Assembly: GCA_947178445.1 (NCBI GenBank)
Contig: CAMWYJ010000006.1
Location: forward strand, 35,721 to 99,720
Length of the DNA: 64,000 nt
Source of the DNA: an uncultured Clostridium sp.
GTDB taxonomy: Bacteria > Bacillota > Clostridia > Lachnospirales > Lachnospiraceae
Direction of reading: 5' to 3'
Part shown: in pieces, positions 25,852 through 35,028 of the stretch
How positions within the stretch are numbered: the stretch's first letter is position 1
How the letters are laid out: every line of letters starts with the position of its first letter
Notes under the pieces: generated by a model
Databases searched by the model: none
What the model was told of the DNA's origin: nothing
What the model saw: only the letters and a program-made list of their open reading frames with translations
Made by a program: the position numbers and the translations under genes

Positions 25852-27210
25852 ATGATTCAAATTAACATGCCGGAAAATGCGAGGCAGATTATCCATACAT
25901 TAAATGATCATGGCTATGAAGCGTATATTGTGGGAGGCTGTGTCCGTGACGCAATCCTTGGAAGACAGCCGGATGACTGGGATATTACCACCTCAGCAAA
26001 ACCGGATGAGGTAAAGGCGTTATTCGTGCGTACTATTGATACAGGAATCCAGCATGGTACTGTGACAGTTATGATGAAAAATAGAGAAACGGGAAAGCTT
26101 GAGGGATACGAGGTTACGACCTACCGTGTAGATGGAAAATATGAGGATCACAGACGTCCGATGGAAGTGACCTTTACAGCAAGCATTAGGGATGATATGA
26201 ACCGACGGGATTTTACCATAAATGCTATGGCATACAATGATGCAGAGGGGGTAATCGATCATTTTGATGGGATTGGTGATTTGAACCGAGGGATGATTCG
26301 CTGTGTTGGAGAACCGTCAGAGCGTTTTGATGAGGATGCTTTGCGGATTTTGCGGGCGGTGCGGTTTGCGGCACAACTGGATTTTGAGATTGAGGAACGG
26401 ACGAGGGCTGCAATAAGAAACCAGGCGCCGTTTCTTGCAGATATCAGTGCAGAGAGAATCCGGGTGGAGCTTAACAAATTGCTGCTTTCCAAACATCCGG
26501 AACGAATTCGTACAGCTTATGAGCTTGGTGTGACGAAGGTGGTGCTGCCGGAGTTTGATGCCATGATGGAGACAGAACAAAATCATAAACACCATATGTA
26601 TACGGTAGGGGAACATACCATTCGTGTGATAGAAAAAGTGCCGGCAACCCAGGAGCTCAGATGGGCAGCACTTTTGCATGATGTGGCAAAGCCGGTAACA
26701 AGAACCAGCGATGCAGAGGGGGATCATTTTTACGGGCATAACAAAGAAGGAGAAAAAATGGCAGAAGCCGTGTTGAAACGCTTAAAGTTTGATAATGAAA
26801 CCATTGCCAGGGTGAAGCGCCTTGTATATTGGCATGATTACGGAATGGGACAGATGATGGGTATTCAATCTTTTCGGAAATCCCTAAGCAAAATGGGCCC
26901 TGACCTGTTTCCCGAATATGAAAAGATTAAGCGGGCAGACATTTTGGCACAAAGTAACTTTATGAGAGAGGAGAAGCTTGAAAATCTGGCGAACCTTCGG
27001 GCATACTACGAACAGATTATGGAGGAACAGCAATGTCTTACACTTAAGGATCTAGCGGTGACAGGTAAAGACCTGATTGAAAATGGTATGAAGCCGGGCA
27101 GAGAATTAGGGACCATGCTTTCCTACCTTTTAGAGTATGTGTTAGAGGAACCGGAGAAGAATGAGCGGGAAATATTGCTTGCGCTTGCCAAAGATAAATT
27201 AGGGATATAA
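25852..27210 (+). CDS. cca: CCA tRNA nucleotidyltransferase with HD domain
   Basis: Adds or repairs the 3' CCA of tRNAs; the tRNA-Lys in this window needs it because its CCA is not encoded. 452 residues. The class II nucleotidyltransferase head has GGCVRD and the metal-binding Asp42-x-Asp44 (PDDWDI). The RRDFTINAMAYN motif and the ERIRVELNKLL region follow, then an HD domain (WAALLHDVAKP). The ATG follows AAGGAG. Could be a polyA polymerase-like paralogue, but the motifs fit CCA-adding enzymes with an HD domain. Confidence 0.95.
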   Translation: MIQINMPENARQIIHTLNDHGYEAYIVGGCVRDAILGRQPDDWDITTSAKPDEVKALFVRTIDTGIQHGTVTVMMKNRETGKLEGYEVTTYRVDGKYEDHRRPMEVTFTASIRDDMNRRDFTINAMAYNDAEGVIDHFDGIGDLNRGMIRCVGEPSERFDEDALRILRAVRFAAQLDFEIEERTRAAIRNQAPFLADISAERIRVELNKLLLSKHPERIRTAYELGVTKVVLPEFDAMMETEQNHKHHMYTVGEHTIRVIEKVPATQELRWAALLHDVAKPVTRTSDAEGDHFYGHNKEGEKMAEAVLKRLKFDNETIARVKRLVYWHDYGMGQMMGIQSFRKSLSKMGPDLFPEYEKIKRADILAQSNFMREEKLENLANLRAYYEQIMEEQQCLTLKDLAVTGKDLIENGMKPGRELGTMLSYLLEYVLEEPEKNEREILLALAKDKLGI

Positions 27211-27224
27211 ATTCATTCACAAAA

Positions 27225-27266
27225 ATGGGCTGCCACAAAACTCCCAAATGCTTCGTGGCAGCCCAT
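27225..27266 (-). terminator. Terminator of the epimerase gene (minus strand)
   Basis: Perfect 12-bp stem (27225-27236 / 27255-27266). Read on the minus strand it is followed by a run of five T, so it terminates the minus-strand gene ending at 27274. On the plus strand there is no T run after it. Confidence 0.75.
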
Positions 27267-27273
27267 TCACTGT

Positions 27274-28278
27274 CTAGATTGTATATATACGCTCTGTTAC
27301 TGTCTTGCTTTCCTGTGGTGCAAGCTCAATGTAACCGGTCTCCTCTGCGGGAAGATTGAGATTTGGTGCATCGATCATCCAGCTCATTGGTTCCGGACAG
27401 AAGTAATCCTTGGTGCCTCTGTCGTTCCACATAATGAAGAATTTGAAAGTTTCGTCAACCTCGTAGCATACCTTCTTACCGGTTTCAAGATCTGTCATGA
27501 TGGCACCATAAAATGGCTTGCCATCCACCTCTGTTTTTTCAATTAGGTACATATCGTTATTGATTGGTACTTTGTTGATAAGCTTTGTGCCCTTTACATA
27601 CTGTTCATCGTAGGCAGTAAGTGGGAGGGTTTTGCCTGTTGGGAGCTGGCGCCCGTTTAGCTCGCAGCGCTTTACGGCAGGAACACGGAGACGGATGTTT
27701 TTCCCTTTTCCATTCTTGGTAAATGGGGCACGGAATGCAGCATGGTTACATACACCATATGGCATCTGCTTGTCAGAAAGATTGGTTATGGTGAATTGAT
27801 AATGCATACCCTCTGCATCTAATACAAACTCAAGGTCAGCTTGGAATTTTAACGGATAATACTGGAAAAATTCATCCTTTTCGTCATAGATGTACCGTGT
27901 CTTTGCAACCGCTTTCTCATCTTCGGTCAAGGTTTCAATGACCGAATATTCTCTTGTATGTAAAAAACCATGAATATGGTTCTGAAATCTTCCTTCATTT
28001 ACCGGAAGCTGATAGGTTGCATCCGATACACGGAGTACACCCTGGTTTAAACGGTTTGGAAGATAGAGTGTCGGAATACCATAGACAGCAGGACTTGCCG
28101 CCAGTTTCTTCATGGCAGCTTTCTTGTGAAAACGGAGAAGCTCCATTTTATTCGTATTGTCGCGCAGACGGAACAGATTGCTTCCGATGGTAGGAGCAAT
28201 CATAGCCTCATATCCGCCAGCCTTCATTTCAATAACCGGAACTCCCTGATAGTTGATTTGTCTTGAAATAGTTTTCAT
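27274..28278 (-). CDS. Aldose 1-epimerase (galactose mutarotase-like) family protein
   Basis: 334-residue cytoplasmic protein of the galactose-mutarotase-like superfamily, expected to interconvert alpha and beta anomers of a sugar or act on a phosphorylated sugar. Conserved features: IGSNLFRLRD near the start, LYLPNRLNQG, the FQNHIHGFLHTREY segment with the catalytic-type His, and a C-terminal EPMSW motif. The frame is open further upstream, but the ATG at 28278 preceded by GGAGGG is chosen. The longer form would overlap uppP. It lies 76 bases downstream of uppP on the same strand and may be co-transcribed. Confidence 0.85.
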   Translation of the reverse strand: MKTISRQINYQGVPVIEMKAGGYEAMIAPTIGSNLFRLRDNTNKMELLRFHKKAAMKKLAASPAVYGIPTLYLPNRLNQGVLRVSDATYQLPVNEGRFQNHIHGFLHTREYSVIETLTEDEKAVAKTRYIYDEKDEFFQYYPLKFQADLEFVLDAEGMHYQFTITNLSDKQMPYGVCNHAAFRAPFTKNGKGKNIRLRVPAVKRCELNGRQLPTGKTLPLTAYDEQYVKGTKLINKVPINNDMYLIEKTEVDGKPFYGAIMTDLETGKKVCYEVDETFKFFIMWNDRGTKDYFCPEPMSWMIDAPNLNLPAEETGYIELAPQESKTVTERIYTI

Positions 28279-28354
28279 AAAATATAACCCTCCATTATAT
28301 AGTTCATTATCCATAATGATACCATATAAAGAGAGGGTATAGCAAACAAAATAA

Positions 28355-29257
28355 TCACCGATATTGAAAAACCAGAAAATACAGTAATACGAGAATTCCC
28401 AGTACGATCCGGTACCATCCAAATACCTTAAAGTCGTGTTTCTTGATATATCCCATCAAAAATTTAATGGCGAAGACAGATACTGCGAATGCCACTACCA
28501 TGCCAACAATCAATATCGCAAGCTCTGTACCGGTAAATGCAAGCCCAAATTTTAAAAGTTTAATGAGGCTTGCACCAAACATAACCGGGATAGCGAGGAA
28601 AAATGTAAACTCTGCAGCGATTTCCCTTGAGGCGCCAATCAAAATACCTCCGATAATTGTGGAGCCGGACCGGGAGGTTCCGGGAACTAAAGAAAGCACT
28701 TGAAACACACCGATCAAAAAGGCATCTTTGAAGCTTAAATTGTGCAATGACGTAATTCTTGGAGTACGTTTTTTATTGTAATTTTCAATGATGATGAATA
28801 GGACACCATATAAGATCAACATCAGTGCAACGACAATGGAATTGTGAAGATGCTCCTCCATCCAGTCATCAAAAGGAAGTCCGATTACCATAGCCGGAAT
28901 GCAGGCAAATACGATTTTCAGCCAGAGAATAATTTTATCCATATAGCAGTAGTGATTGCAAAATTGCTGGAAGCCTGCCATAAAGCCCTCTGTTGCCTCC
29001 TTTGCAAACCAGCTTTTTTGAGGGGCGTTTTTCTTTGTATGGAATGGCCAGAGCTTTTCGATAAAAATAACGACAACCGCAAGGATAGCACCCAGCTGTA
29101 TGACAACGTTGAACATCTCCATAAAGGCATCACTCTGGTGAAGCTTCACGAATTCGTCCACTAAAATCAAGTGTCCGGTACTGCTGATAGGCAGCCATTC
29201 GGTAATACCCTCCACAATTCCTAATAAAATAACTTTCAGCCATTCGATGATATTCAT
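28355..29257 (-). CDS. uppP: Undecaprenyl-diphosphatase (UppP/BacA)
   Basis: Membrane enzyme that dephosphorylates undecaprenyl pyrophosphate to recycle the cell-wall lipid carrier; overexpression gives bacitracin tolerance. 300 residues with about eight TM helices. Both signature motifs are intact: [14 protein letters not shown] (residues 16-29) and [20 protein letters not shown] site precedes the ATG. A small membrane-protein gene lies 132 bases upstream on the same strand. Confidence 0.97.
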   Translation of the reverse strand: MNIIEWLKVILLGIVEGITEWLPISSTGHLILVDEFVKLHQSDAFMEMFNVVIQLGAILAVVVIFIEKLWPFHTKKNAPQKSWFAKEATEGFMAGFQQFCNHYCYMDKIILWLKIVFACIPAMVIGLPFDDWMEEHLHNSIVVALMLILYGVLFIIIENYNKKRTPRITSLHNLSFKDAFLIGVFQVLSLVPGTSRSGSTIIGGILIGASREIAAEFTFFLAIPVMFGASLIKLLKFGLAFTGTELAILIVGMVVAFAVSVFAIKFLMGYIKKHDFKVFGWYRIVLGILVLLYFLVFQYR

Positions 29258-29389
29258 AATATTTTCTCCAATCTTTATGTTATTTTGATCACAACCTGTT
29301 TATCTGCAGTTTGAAACGATGACCAATTATAGATAATAAGCCTATTATGGCATTATTTTATGATTTGGGCAACGAAAATATACGGATAT

Positions 29390-29566
29390 TTATCGTGGTA
29401 CAAATACGGACAACAAAAAAATCACCAGGATAAAAATAAAGGATATGATTACCACTGTTTTGGTGTCAGCCTTGCTGATATCAGGGTAACCTGTGTTTTT
29501 GTCATCTGGCTGCTTTGCTGTATTGTTTTCCAGTTCCTGTAACGTTTGATTTGGTTCTGTGTTCAT
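29390..29566 (-). CDS. 58-residue single-TM protein, unknown function
   Basis: Small gene with good signals. ACGGAGGA lies 6 bases before the ATG at 29566 and a consensus minus-strand promoter is upstream. The product has a polar, acidic N-terminal half (starts MNTEPNQTLQ, with PDDKNTGYPDIS) and one C-terminal TM helix (VVIISFIFILVIFLLSVFV) ending PR. Orientation is probably N-out or tail-anchored. It is upstream of uppP on the same strand, 132 bases away, and might affect the envelope, but that is only position-based. An overlapping plus-strand frame of 60 codons has no ribosome site and is treated as spurious. Confidence 0.65.
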   Translation of the reverse strand: MNTEPNQTLQELENNTAKQPDDKNTGYPDISKADTKTVVIISFIFILVIFLLSVFVPR

Positions 29567-29642
29567 GTTCTTCCTCCGTGCAGGTTTTGTATGAATCAGG
29601 GTATGCCTTTTGCTTTAGTTCCATGGCAGAACGGTTACATAC

Positions 29643-29671
29643 ATTATAATGAGTAGAAAAAGGGTTTGCAA
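29643..29671 (-). promoter_or_regulatory. Minus-strand promoter of the 58-residue membrane protein
   Basis: On the minus strand: TTGCAA (29671-29666), 17-bp spacer, TATAAT (29648-29643). The transcript would begin near 29636, about 70 bases before the start codon, and could extend into uppP. Confidence 0.65.
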
Positions 29672-29700
29672 GGGTACCCTATACGTTTTTCTGTTTTTAT

Positions 29701-29738
29701 GATATAATGAATTGCGCTGATGCGCAAGCAGGTCATCA
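29701..29738 (+). repeat. Repeated promoter/leader segment, second copy
   Basis: Differs at one base from 24145-24182 (GATATAATGAATTGCG, then CTGATGCGCAAGCAGGTCATCA). It contains a TATAAT box at 29703-29708 but no good -35 box 17 bases upstream. It lies about 200 bases before the JetA-like gene. The rest of the gap (29739-29908) includes an ATTTTC/GAAAAT hairpin and a GC-richer stretch with GGTGCTGCGCACC, otherwise unexplained. Confidence 0.5.
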
Positions 29739-29908
29739 ATTTTCTTCGAAAATTGGTGACATATGATAACATAGAATATAATTGTTACGCAAAAGTTTTT
29801 CAGGTGCTGCGCACCGGATAAGGCGTAAACAGCAACCGGGTATTTTAGTCCGCAATCACTTTAGATTGGGTAAAGCAGATAGGAACCTGCTTGGATTAGG
29901 AGATAGGA

Positions 29909-31477
29909 ATGGCAGAAAAATATATCATGATTCACGATATTTTAAGTGAACACAAAGATAGAATGTTAAATTTAAAAAAATATTATCCCTTTTTTGTGCT
30001 GTGCGAGACTACATTTTCACAGTATAAGGATGGAAAATACAGTCATCTTGACATGGGTTATATCACAATGGCAACCCTCCGGTTTCTGATTAATGAAAAT
30101 AATTTCCATGAAAGTGAGATTACCTATGAGCAGTATGAGGAATTTCTGACAGAGATCTTACAGCGGGAGTTTGGGCTTTCGGTAGGGGAAGCAGAGGAAA
30201 AGGAGCTGATTGGCTACATTTTTGATAAGATAAAAAATGACGGACGTGCCTTTACATTTTCTTATTTTGATCCGGAAGAAAAGAAGAAGAAAACAGCCCG
30301 TGTGAAGCTGGTTGACAGCCGCATTGTAGATGGCGTGGTGCTTTACCATGTCACGACAGACGGGATTGAGTTTTATCTCGACACAAAGGAAATCAAGGAG
30401 GAGAGTAATATTTCCGTGCAGCAGCTGTTGCTGGAAAAAATGATCCAGTCAGAGAATTTTGCAGGCGGTATAGAGGTGATTAAACGGATTAATAATGAGG
30501 TGGGGCGGCTGGCGTTGCAGAAGAAGGAAGTATTGGATCTGTTAAGTTATGATGTGTTTGCGGGAGCAAAGGCCAGCGAGGAGTATATGGCGACAGTGGC
30601 GAGATGGTTCGATGAGGAAAGCAAGCTGTTTGAAAAAAACCGGGCTTTGATCGACAAGGCTTATAAGAAGGCAAATACCGCACCGGAGGAAATGTTTGAG
30701 GAAAATGCCCCGACAGGTAATGGTGCAGGAGCTGCCATGCTTTTGGAGATTCATAAGCTGGACACAGAACTTAAGAAGACTATTATCCGCCACGGCGAGC
30801 TGATCAAGGAGACGATTGAATTACAAAATATAGCCGATGAGGTGATTGCAAGGGCGAAGCTTCGAAAGCTCCGGCCGGTATTTAATTTTCGGGATGCCCT
30901 GAAAAAAACAATGGATAAAAATACTCCGGAGCGGTTAGGCAGCCTTGTGGCACCGCTTTTTATGCCAAGGCTTTCAAAAACTTTTTCAATAGAAAGTATT
31001 GACCGTATGTTGGAAAGCCGTATGGAAAATGCAGACTATGGAGAAAAGGTGGAGAAAAAACAGGTAGATCCGGATTTTGTTTTTGAAGATGAACTGGAAG
31101 AGAGCAGAATTGCCAACAATTATGGGAAGCTGTTTGAAGAACTGTTAGAACAGCTTTGGAAACACGGAAGGACAACGCTTTTAGAGCTGACAGCGATTTA
31201 TGAGATAAAGTTTGGCAAGGAAATTTATAAGAACGGAGATTTGTATTCTTTTTTGGTACATTTAGCACAGAAAAGCGAGTATGACCTTAGGAATATGCAG
31301 AACAAACAGGATACCTTTTTGGAAGGGCTTGTTATGGATTCCCTGAGCATGGAGAAGAAGGAGCAGTATGGGAAAATGAAGTTTACGATTACTTTTGATG
31401 CGGGGAAGGTGTTAAACCTTGGAAGTGAAAAAAATGAGGGCTTTGCGATTACGGATATGGAATTTTCCCAGGTGTGA
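29909..31477 (+). CDS. JetA-like protein (Wadjet component, formerly DUF5716), no JetBCD partners
   Basis: 522-residue soluble protein. The N-terminal 130 residues look like a winged-helix block (ETTFSQYKDGKYSHLDMGYI, TMATLRFLINENNFHES). It is followed by a long helical region with coiled-coil character (about 190-330) and an acidic C-terminal domain ending near DMEFSQV. The layout is that of the kleisin-like JetA/MukF subunit of Wadjet SMC systems, and the sequence resembles the Pfam JetA family as I know it. JetA normally sits beside jetB, jetC (SMC) and jetD (nuclease). None is here: a DUF1877 gene follows. AGGAGA precedes the ATG. It may be an orphan with another role. Confidence 0.65.
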   Translation: MAEKYIMIHDILSEHKDRMLNLKKYYPFFVLCETTFSQYKDGKYSHLDMGYITMATLRFLINENNFHESEITYEQYEEFLTEILQREFGLSVGEAEEKELIGYIFDKIKNDGRAFTFSYFDPEEKKKKTARVKLVDSRIVDGVVLYHVTTDGIEFYLDTKEIKEESNISVQQLLLEKMIQSENFAGGIEVIKRINNEVGRLALQKKEVLDLLSYDVFAGAKASEEYMATVARWFDEESKLFEKNRALIDKAYKKANTAPEEMFEENAPTGNGAGAAMLLEIHKLDTELKKTIIRHGELIKETIELQNIADEVIARAKLRKLRPVFNFRDALKKTMDKNTPERLGSLVAPLFMPRLSKTFSIESIDRMLESRMENADYGEKVEKKQVDPDFVFEDELEESRIANNYGKLFEELLEQLWKHGRTTLLELTAIYEIKFGKEIYKNGDLYSFLVHLAQKSEYDLRNMQNKQDTFLEGLVMDSLSMEKKEQYGKMKFTITFDAGKVLNLGSEKNEGFAITDMEFSQV

Positions 31478-31537
31478 TGGTTGGTATATAGCAAAATGCA
31501 GAGCAAAATTGGTTACAAATGACGGGAGTGTAATGAT

Positions 31538-32044
31538 ATGAACATGAAGGCTTATTATATTGAAGCCAATGAAAAATTGATTGAGAGCTTGCAAAACAGC
31601 ACGGAGGAAGATCGGTTGGAGCAGATTGAACTGATACAGGATCTGCACAAATATAAGTATTATGCTATGGGAAAATGGTGGGATGCCCTGCATTTTTTGC
31701 TTACCGGTGTGTCGGCATGTGAGCCGATTGAATACAGTATGTTAAGTGAGGCAGTGGTAGGAAAAAAACTGTTTAGTGATGATGAGGATGCGAAATTCAT
31801 TGCTTATACCAGTTCCAGTGATTTGGCAAAAATCAGTGCAGCTATGGACTGGCTCAGTGTGAAGGAGGTTATGGCGGCATTTTCCCTAAAGGAGCTGATA
31901 GAGAATAACATCTATCCGGAAGAATGGAAGGAAGACAAAGAAGACGAATATAAGAAGGGACTGGCAAACGCCTTTAAAACCCTGCGCCGGTTTTATCAGA
32001 TCATGGTGGAGCAGGGTAAAGGTGTGGTAGTCTGTATTTATTGA
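31538..32044 (+). CDS. DUF1877/YfbM-family protein
   Basis: 168-residue soluble protein. The KWWDALHFLLTG motif (about residues 47-58) followed by an acidic region and a C-terminal helix (ANAFKTLRRFYQIMVEQGKGVVVCI) is typical of the YfbM/DUF1877 family, whose biochemical role is unknown; several members sit near toxin-immunity loci. GACGGGAG lies upstream of the ATG. It is 60 bases after the JetA-like gene on the same strand and converges on the MATE gene, leaving an 8-base gap. Confidence 0.75.
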   Translation: MNMKAYYIEANEKLIESLQNSTEEDRLEQIELIQDLHKYKYYAMGKWWDALHFLLTGVSACEPIEYSMLSEAVVGKKLFSDDEDAKFIAYTSSSDLAKISAAMDWLSVKEVMAAFSLKELIENNIYPEEWKEDKEDEYKKGLANAFKTLRRFYQIMVEQGKGVVVCIY

Positions 32045-32052
32045 TGTTTCAT

Positions 32053-33432
32053 TTAGGGCAGCGGTTCTGTAGTCTGCTGGAATTTTCGGCGAAGCCGTTT
32101 CATTACATATAGGTAAGCAGGAATCAGGAACAAATCGGCAAAGAGCCAGGCAAGCGGACTTGCGAACATGACGAAGATATACCCAAACCTTGGTACCAGT
32201 AAAAAGCCTGCAATACCGCGGGCGAACATCTCACATATTCCCGCAATAACGGCAAAGGCGGAATAGCCTAATCCCTGAATCATAAACCGCACAATATTAA
32301 CAAAGGCAAGTAAGATATATAATCCGGAATTGCCAAGCAGGAACAGGTAAATATAATGAATCAGTTCCGTTTCGGATGGTTTTACAAATAGCAGTGCCAG
32401 TTTTTGACCAAAAACCAGCATGAACAGGAAGGCAATTACCGAATATCCGATGCCAAGCTTTGAGCAGTCTTTTATCCCCTCGTCGATTCGGTCTAACTGT
32501 TTTGCACCCACATTTTGTCCGCCATAGGTCGCCATGGTAGAGCCCATTGCATCAAATGGGCAGCAGGCAAACATGCTGATACGGGATCCGGCAGTCACTG
32601 CAGCAACAACATTTTCCCCCATACGGTTCACAGCAGTCTGTAAAATCACACTTCCGATGGCGGTAATGGAATATTGAAGCCCCATTGGAACTCCCATACC
32701 ACAAAGTGTCAGGGCGTGCTTCGAACTGAATTTCCAGTCCTTTCCCGTGAAGGCTAAGGACTTGTACTTGTAAATTGTATAGAAAAGAGATACGATACCG
32801 GATACCGCCTGGGCAGATACGGTTGCCACAGCTGCTCCCATTACGCCCATGTGTGTGATCAATATCAAGTCAAGAACAATATTGAGCAGAGAGGAGAAGA
32901 TTAAAAATACAACAGGAGCGACACTGTCTCCAAGAGAACGAAGGATGGCGGCAATCATGTTGTATAAAAAGATAGCCGGAATTCCCATAAAAATGACAAA
33001 GATATAAGTATAAGCATCATCAATAATGCTGACCGGTGTTTTCATCCATATAAGGATTGACCGGGTCAGCACTCCCATGATTCCTGTAATTAGTGCTGCA
33101 AACAGGATGGATACCCAGAGACAGTTTGCAATATATTTCTTTAAATCTTCCTGGTTCTTTGCTCCAAATGCCTGGGCAACCGGGATGGCAAAGCCGTTAC
33201 ATACCCCTATGCAAAATCCCAGGATCATAAAGTTAATGGAGCCGGTAGAGCCTACGGCAGCTAAAGCATTTACACCCAGTTTTTGGCCAACAATAATGGA
33301 ATCCACCATATTGTAAAACTGCTGGAATAATAACCCAAATAAAAGAGGAAGACCAAAGCCTAAAATAAGCTTCATTGGCTTTCCTTCTGTTAAATCTTTT
33401 GTACCTTCGATTTTTTTTGCTGTATCTGCCAT
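32053..33432 (-). CDS. MATE-family efflux transporter (second of two)
   Basis: 459 residues, about 12 TM helices, with QQFYNMVDSIIVGQKLG near the N-terminus and CPFDAMGSTMATYGGQNVGA at the start of the second half. These are the same conserved positions as in the MATE protein at 15935, but the sequences are clearly different, so this is not a recent duplicate. The ATG at 33432 has AAGGAGG upstream and is preferred to an in-frame start at 33489. The gene stands alone. Substrate unknown; antiport of cationic drugs or metabolites is usual. Confidence 0.93.
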   Translation of the reverse strand: MADTAKKIEGTKDLTEGKPMKLILGFGLPLLFGLLFQQFYNMVDSIIVGQKLGVNALAAVGSTGSINFMILGFCIGVCNGFAIPVAQAFGAKNQEDLKKYIANCLWVSILFAALITGIMGVLTRSILIWMKTPVSIIDDAYTYIFVIFMGIPAIFLYNMIAAILRSLGDSVAPVVFLIFSSLLNIVLDLILITHMGVMGAAVATVSAQAVSGIVSLFYTIYKYKSLAFTGKDWKFSSKHALTLCGMGVPMGLQYSITAIGSVILQTAVNRMGENVVAAVTAGSRISMFACCPFDAMGSTMATYGGQNVGAKQLDRIDEGIKDCSKLGIGYSVIAFLFMLVFGQKLALLFVKPSETELIHYIYLFLLGNSGLYILLAFVNIVRFMIQGLGYSAFAVIAGICEMFARGIAGFLLVPRFGYIFVMFASPLAWLFADLFLIPAYLYVMKRLRRKFQQTTEPLP

Positions 33433-33625
33433 GATAAACGCCTCCTTATCATATTGTAAGTTATCAGGAGTTATGAGGGATTTTTTCATGGTAAGAATAC
33501 TATATTATGTGGCAGAGTTCTATCAGTTTTATATATCTTTTTATAACAATCCTGTATATTATATGTAGGTGGAGTGTTTGTCAGAAAGTAAACAAGAGAT
33601 TGCCCTAATGTATCCTTTAAAGGAA

Positions 33626-33654
33626 TTGAAAAAGGCAGGGTGGTATGTTATCAT
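33626..33654 (+). promoter_or_regulatory. Probable promoter of the radical SAM/GH3 operon
   Basis: TTGAAA (33626-33631), 17-bp spacer, TATCAT (33649-33654), about 70 bases before the first start codon. It is the only convincing promoter seen before the eight-gene run that ends at 43606. Confidence 0.6.
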
Positions 33655-33726
33655 GAAAAAAGTTACAGTTTATTGATTGTGTAAAGTACATGATGAAAAT
33701 TGATTACAAAATGGAGAGATAATCGG

Positions 33727-35028
33727 ATGAAGCTATTGCTGGTACACGCATGGAATGAAAAAGAACGCTCTTACAGGGGAAGGTTTTCCAACCTTCTTTC
33801 CTATCCGTCGCTGACGTTGGCAGTCATTTATTCTTTGATTCCCAAAGGTGTTTTTGAACAAATTGATGTTATTGATGAGAATTCCCAAAAGGTAAGATAT
33901 AATAGAGAAAAGTATGATATTGTAATGATTTCTTTTGAGACCTCCTCCAGCTTTACTGCATACAAGCATTGTGAGGGCTTTAAGAAAAACGGTGCATATA
34001 TTGTCTGCGGAGGTTATCATGCGACGGCACTTCCAGAGGAGGTAGGAGAGCATTGTGATACGGTTATTGTAGGACCGGCAGAGGTATCTATTCCTCAGTT
34101 TATCAATGATTTCGTCAATGGTTCACCGAAGAAATTATACCGGAATTTTGATGTGTGTGCCGCTGATTTTCCCATTCCTGCAAGGGATAAGATCACGAAA
34201 CGCAAAAAGCTTAGAATTCCTGCAGTTGTTGCCGACAGGGGTTGTATGAATTGCTGTAAATACTGCTCTATGCGGATGATGTGGGGCAGCAATCCCCGAC
34301 CGGTGGAGAGTGTGGTAAGAGAAATTAAAGAGTTGAAATCAAAGATGGTTATTTTCTATGATCCCAATTTTTTTGGAAAAAGGGAATATGCTATGGAACT
34401 GATGGCAGCGCTTAAGCCGTTAAATATTCTATGGGCCTCAAATGCAACGGCTGATTTTGGATATGACCATGAGCTTATGCAGGAAGCATATGACAGTGGG
34501 TGCAGAGGGGTTCTTCTGGGTCTGGAGTCGATGAACACCCAATCTCTTGCCAGTGTGGCAAAGCGTTTCCATGATACTGAAAAATATAAGGAAATTATAG
34601 ATAATATCCACAGTCACGGAATGGCGGTAAACGGTTGTTTTGTGCTGGGATTCGATAGTGATATTGAAGAGGAGCTGCTTGACCTTCCTGAGAGGGTAAA
34701 CAGACTAGGGCTGGATATGTGTCGTTTTGCGGTACTAACACCCTATCCGGGTACAAGACTTTATGAGGAGTATGAGAGACAGGGAAGGATTATTTCAAAG
34801 GAATGGGACAGGTATAATCAGCACAATGCAGTATTCCGTCCGAAGAATATTACGCCGGAAAGACTTGATGAGATATATAGACAGGTCTGGAAGAAGGCAT
34901 ATACGTGGAAAAACGTATTGAGGCGTACATTTCATTCGCCGTGGAGGGGAAAACCATATGTCTTTATTTTACTGGGGGCAAATATAGGGTTTAAATTTCT
35001 GGGAATAAAAAAGGTGGACAAAAGTTGA
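33727..35028 (+). CDS. B12-binding-fold radical SAM protein 1 (subtype A)
   Basis: 433 residues. The N-terminal Rossmann-like domain (about 1-135) has the GGYHATALPEE motif seen in radical SAM proteins with B12-binding folds, but no DxHxxG cobalamin ligand motif. The radical SAM domain has Cys173-x3-Cys177-x2-Cys180 (RGCMNCCKYC) for a 4Fe-4S cluster. The last 100 residues carry a WDRYNQHNAVFRPKNI motif and a HSPW motif, shared with protein 4 of this cluster. The ATG at 33727 follows GGAGAG; an in-frame ATG at 33700 is less likely. The next gene starts inside its last codons. Reaction unknown: candidates are methylation or C-C/C-S bond formation on an acyl or cyclic substrate. Confidence 0.9.
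   Translation: MKLLLVHAWNEKERSYRGRFSNLLSYPSLTLAVIYSLIPKGVFEQIDVIDENSQKVRYNREKYDIVMISFETSSSFTAYKHCEGFKKNGAYIVCGGYHATALPEEVGEHCDTVIVGPAEVSIPQFINDFVNGSPKKLYRNFDVCAADFPIPARDKITKRKKLRIPAVVADRGCMNCCKYCSMRMMWGSNPRPVESVVREIKELKSKMVIFYDPNFFGKREYAMELMAALKPLNILWASNATADFGYDHELMQEAYDSGCRGVLLGLESMNTQSLASVAKRFHDTEKYKEIIDNIHSHGMAVNGCFVLGFDSDIEEELLDLPERVNRLGLDMCRFAVLTPYPGTRLYEEYERQGRIISKEWDRYNQHNAVFRPKNITPERLDEIYRQVWKKAYTWKNVLRRTFHSPWRGKPYVFILLGANIGFKFLGIKKVDKS

Noticed and set aside
29360..29542. Plus-strand frame of 60 codons before the JetA-like gene
   Set aside because: It has no ribosome site and is antisense to a minus-strand gene with a promoter and ribosome site.
29909..32044. Complete Wadjet defence system
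   Set aside because: Only a JetA-like gene is present; no SMC-type ATPase or JetD nuclease gene lies in the flanking DNA.
15935..33432. The two MATE genes as a recent duplication
   Set aside because: Only the family's conserved positions are shared; the sequences differ throughout.
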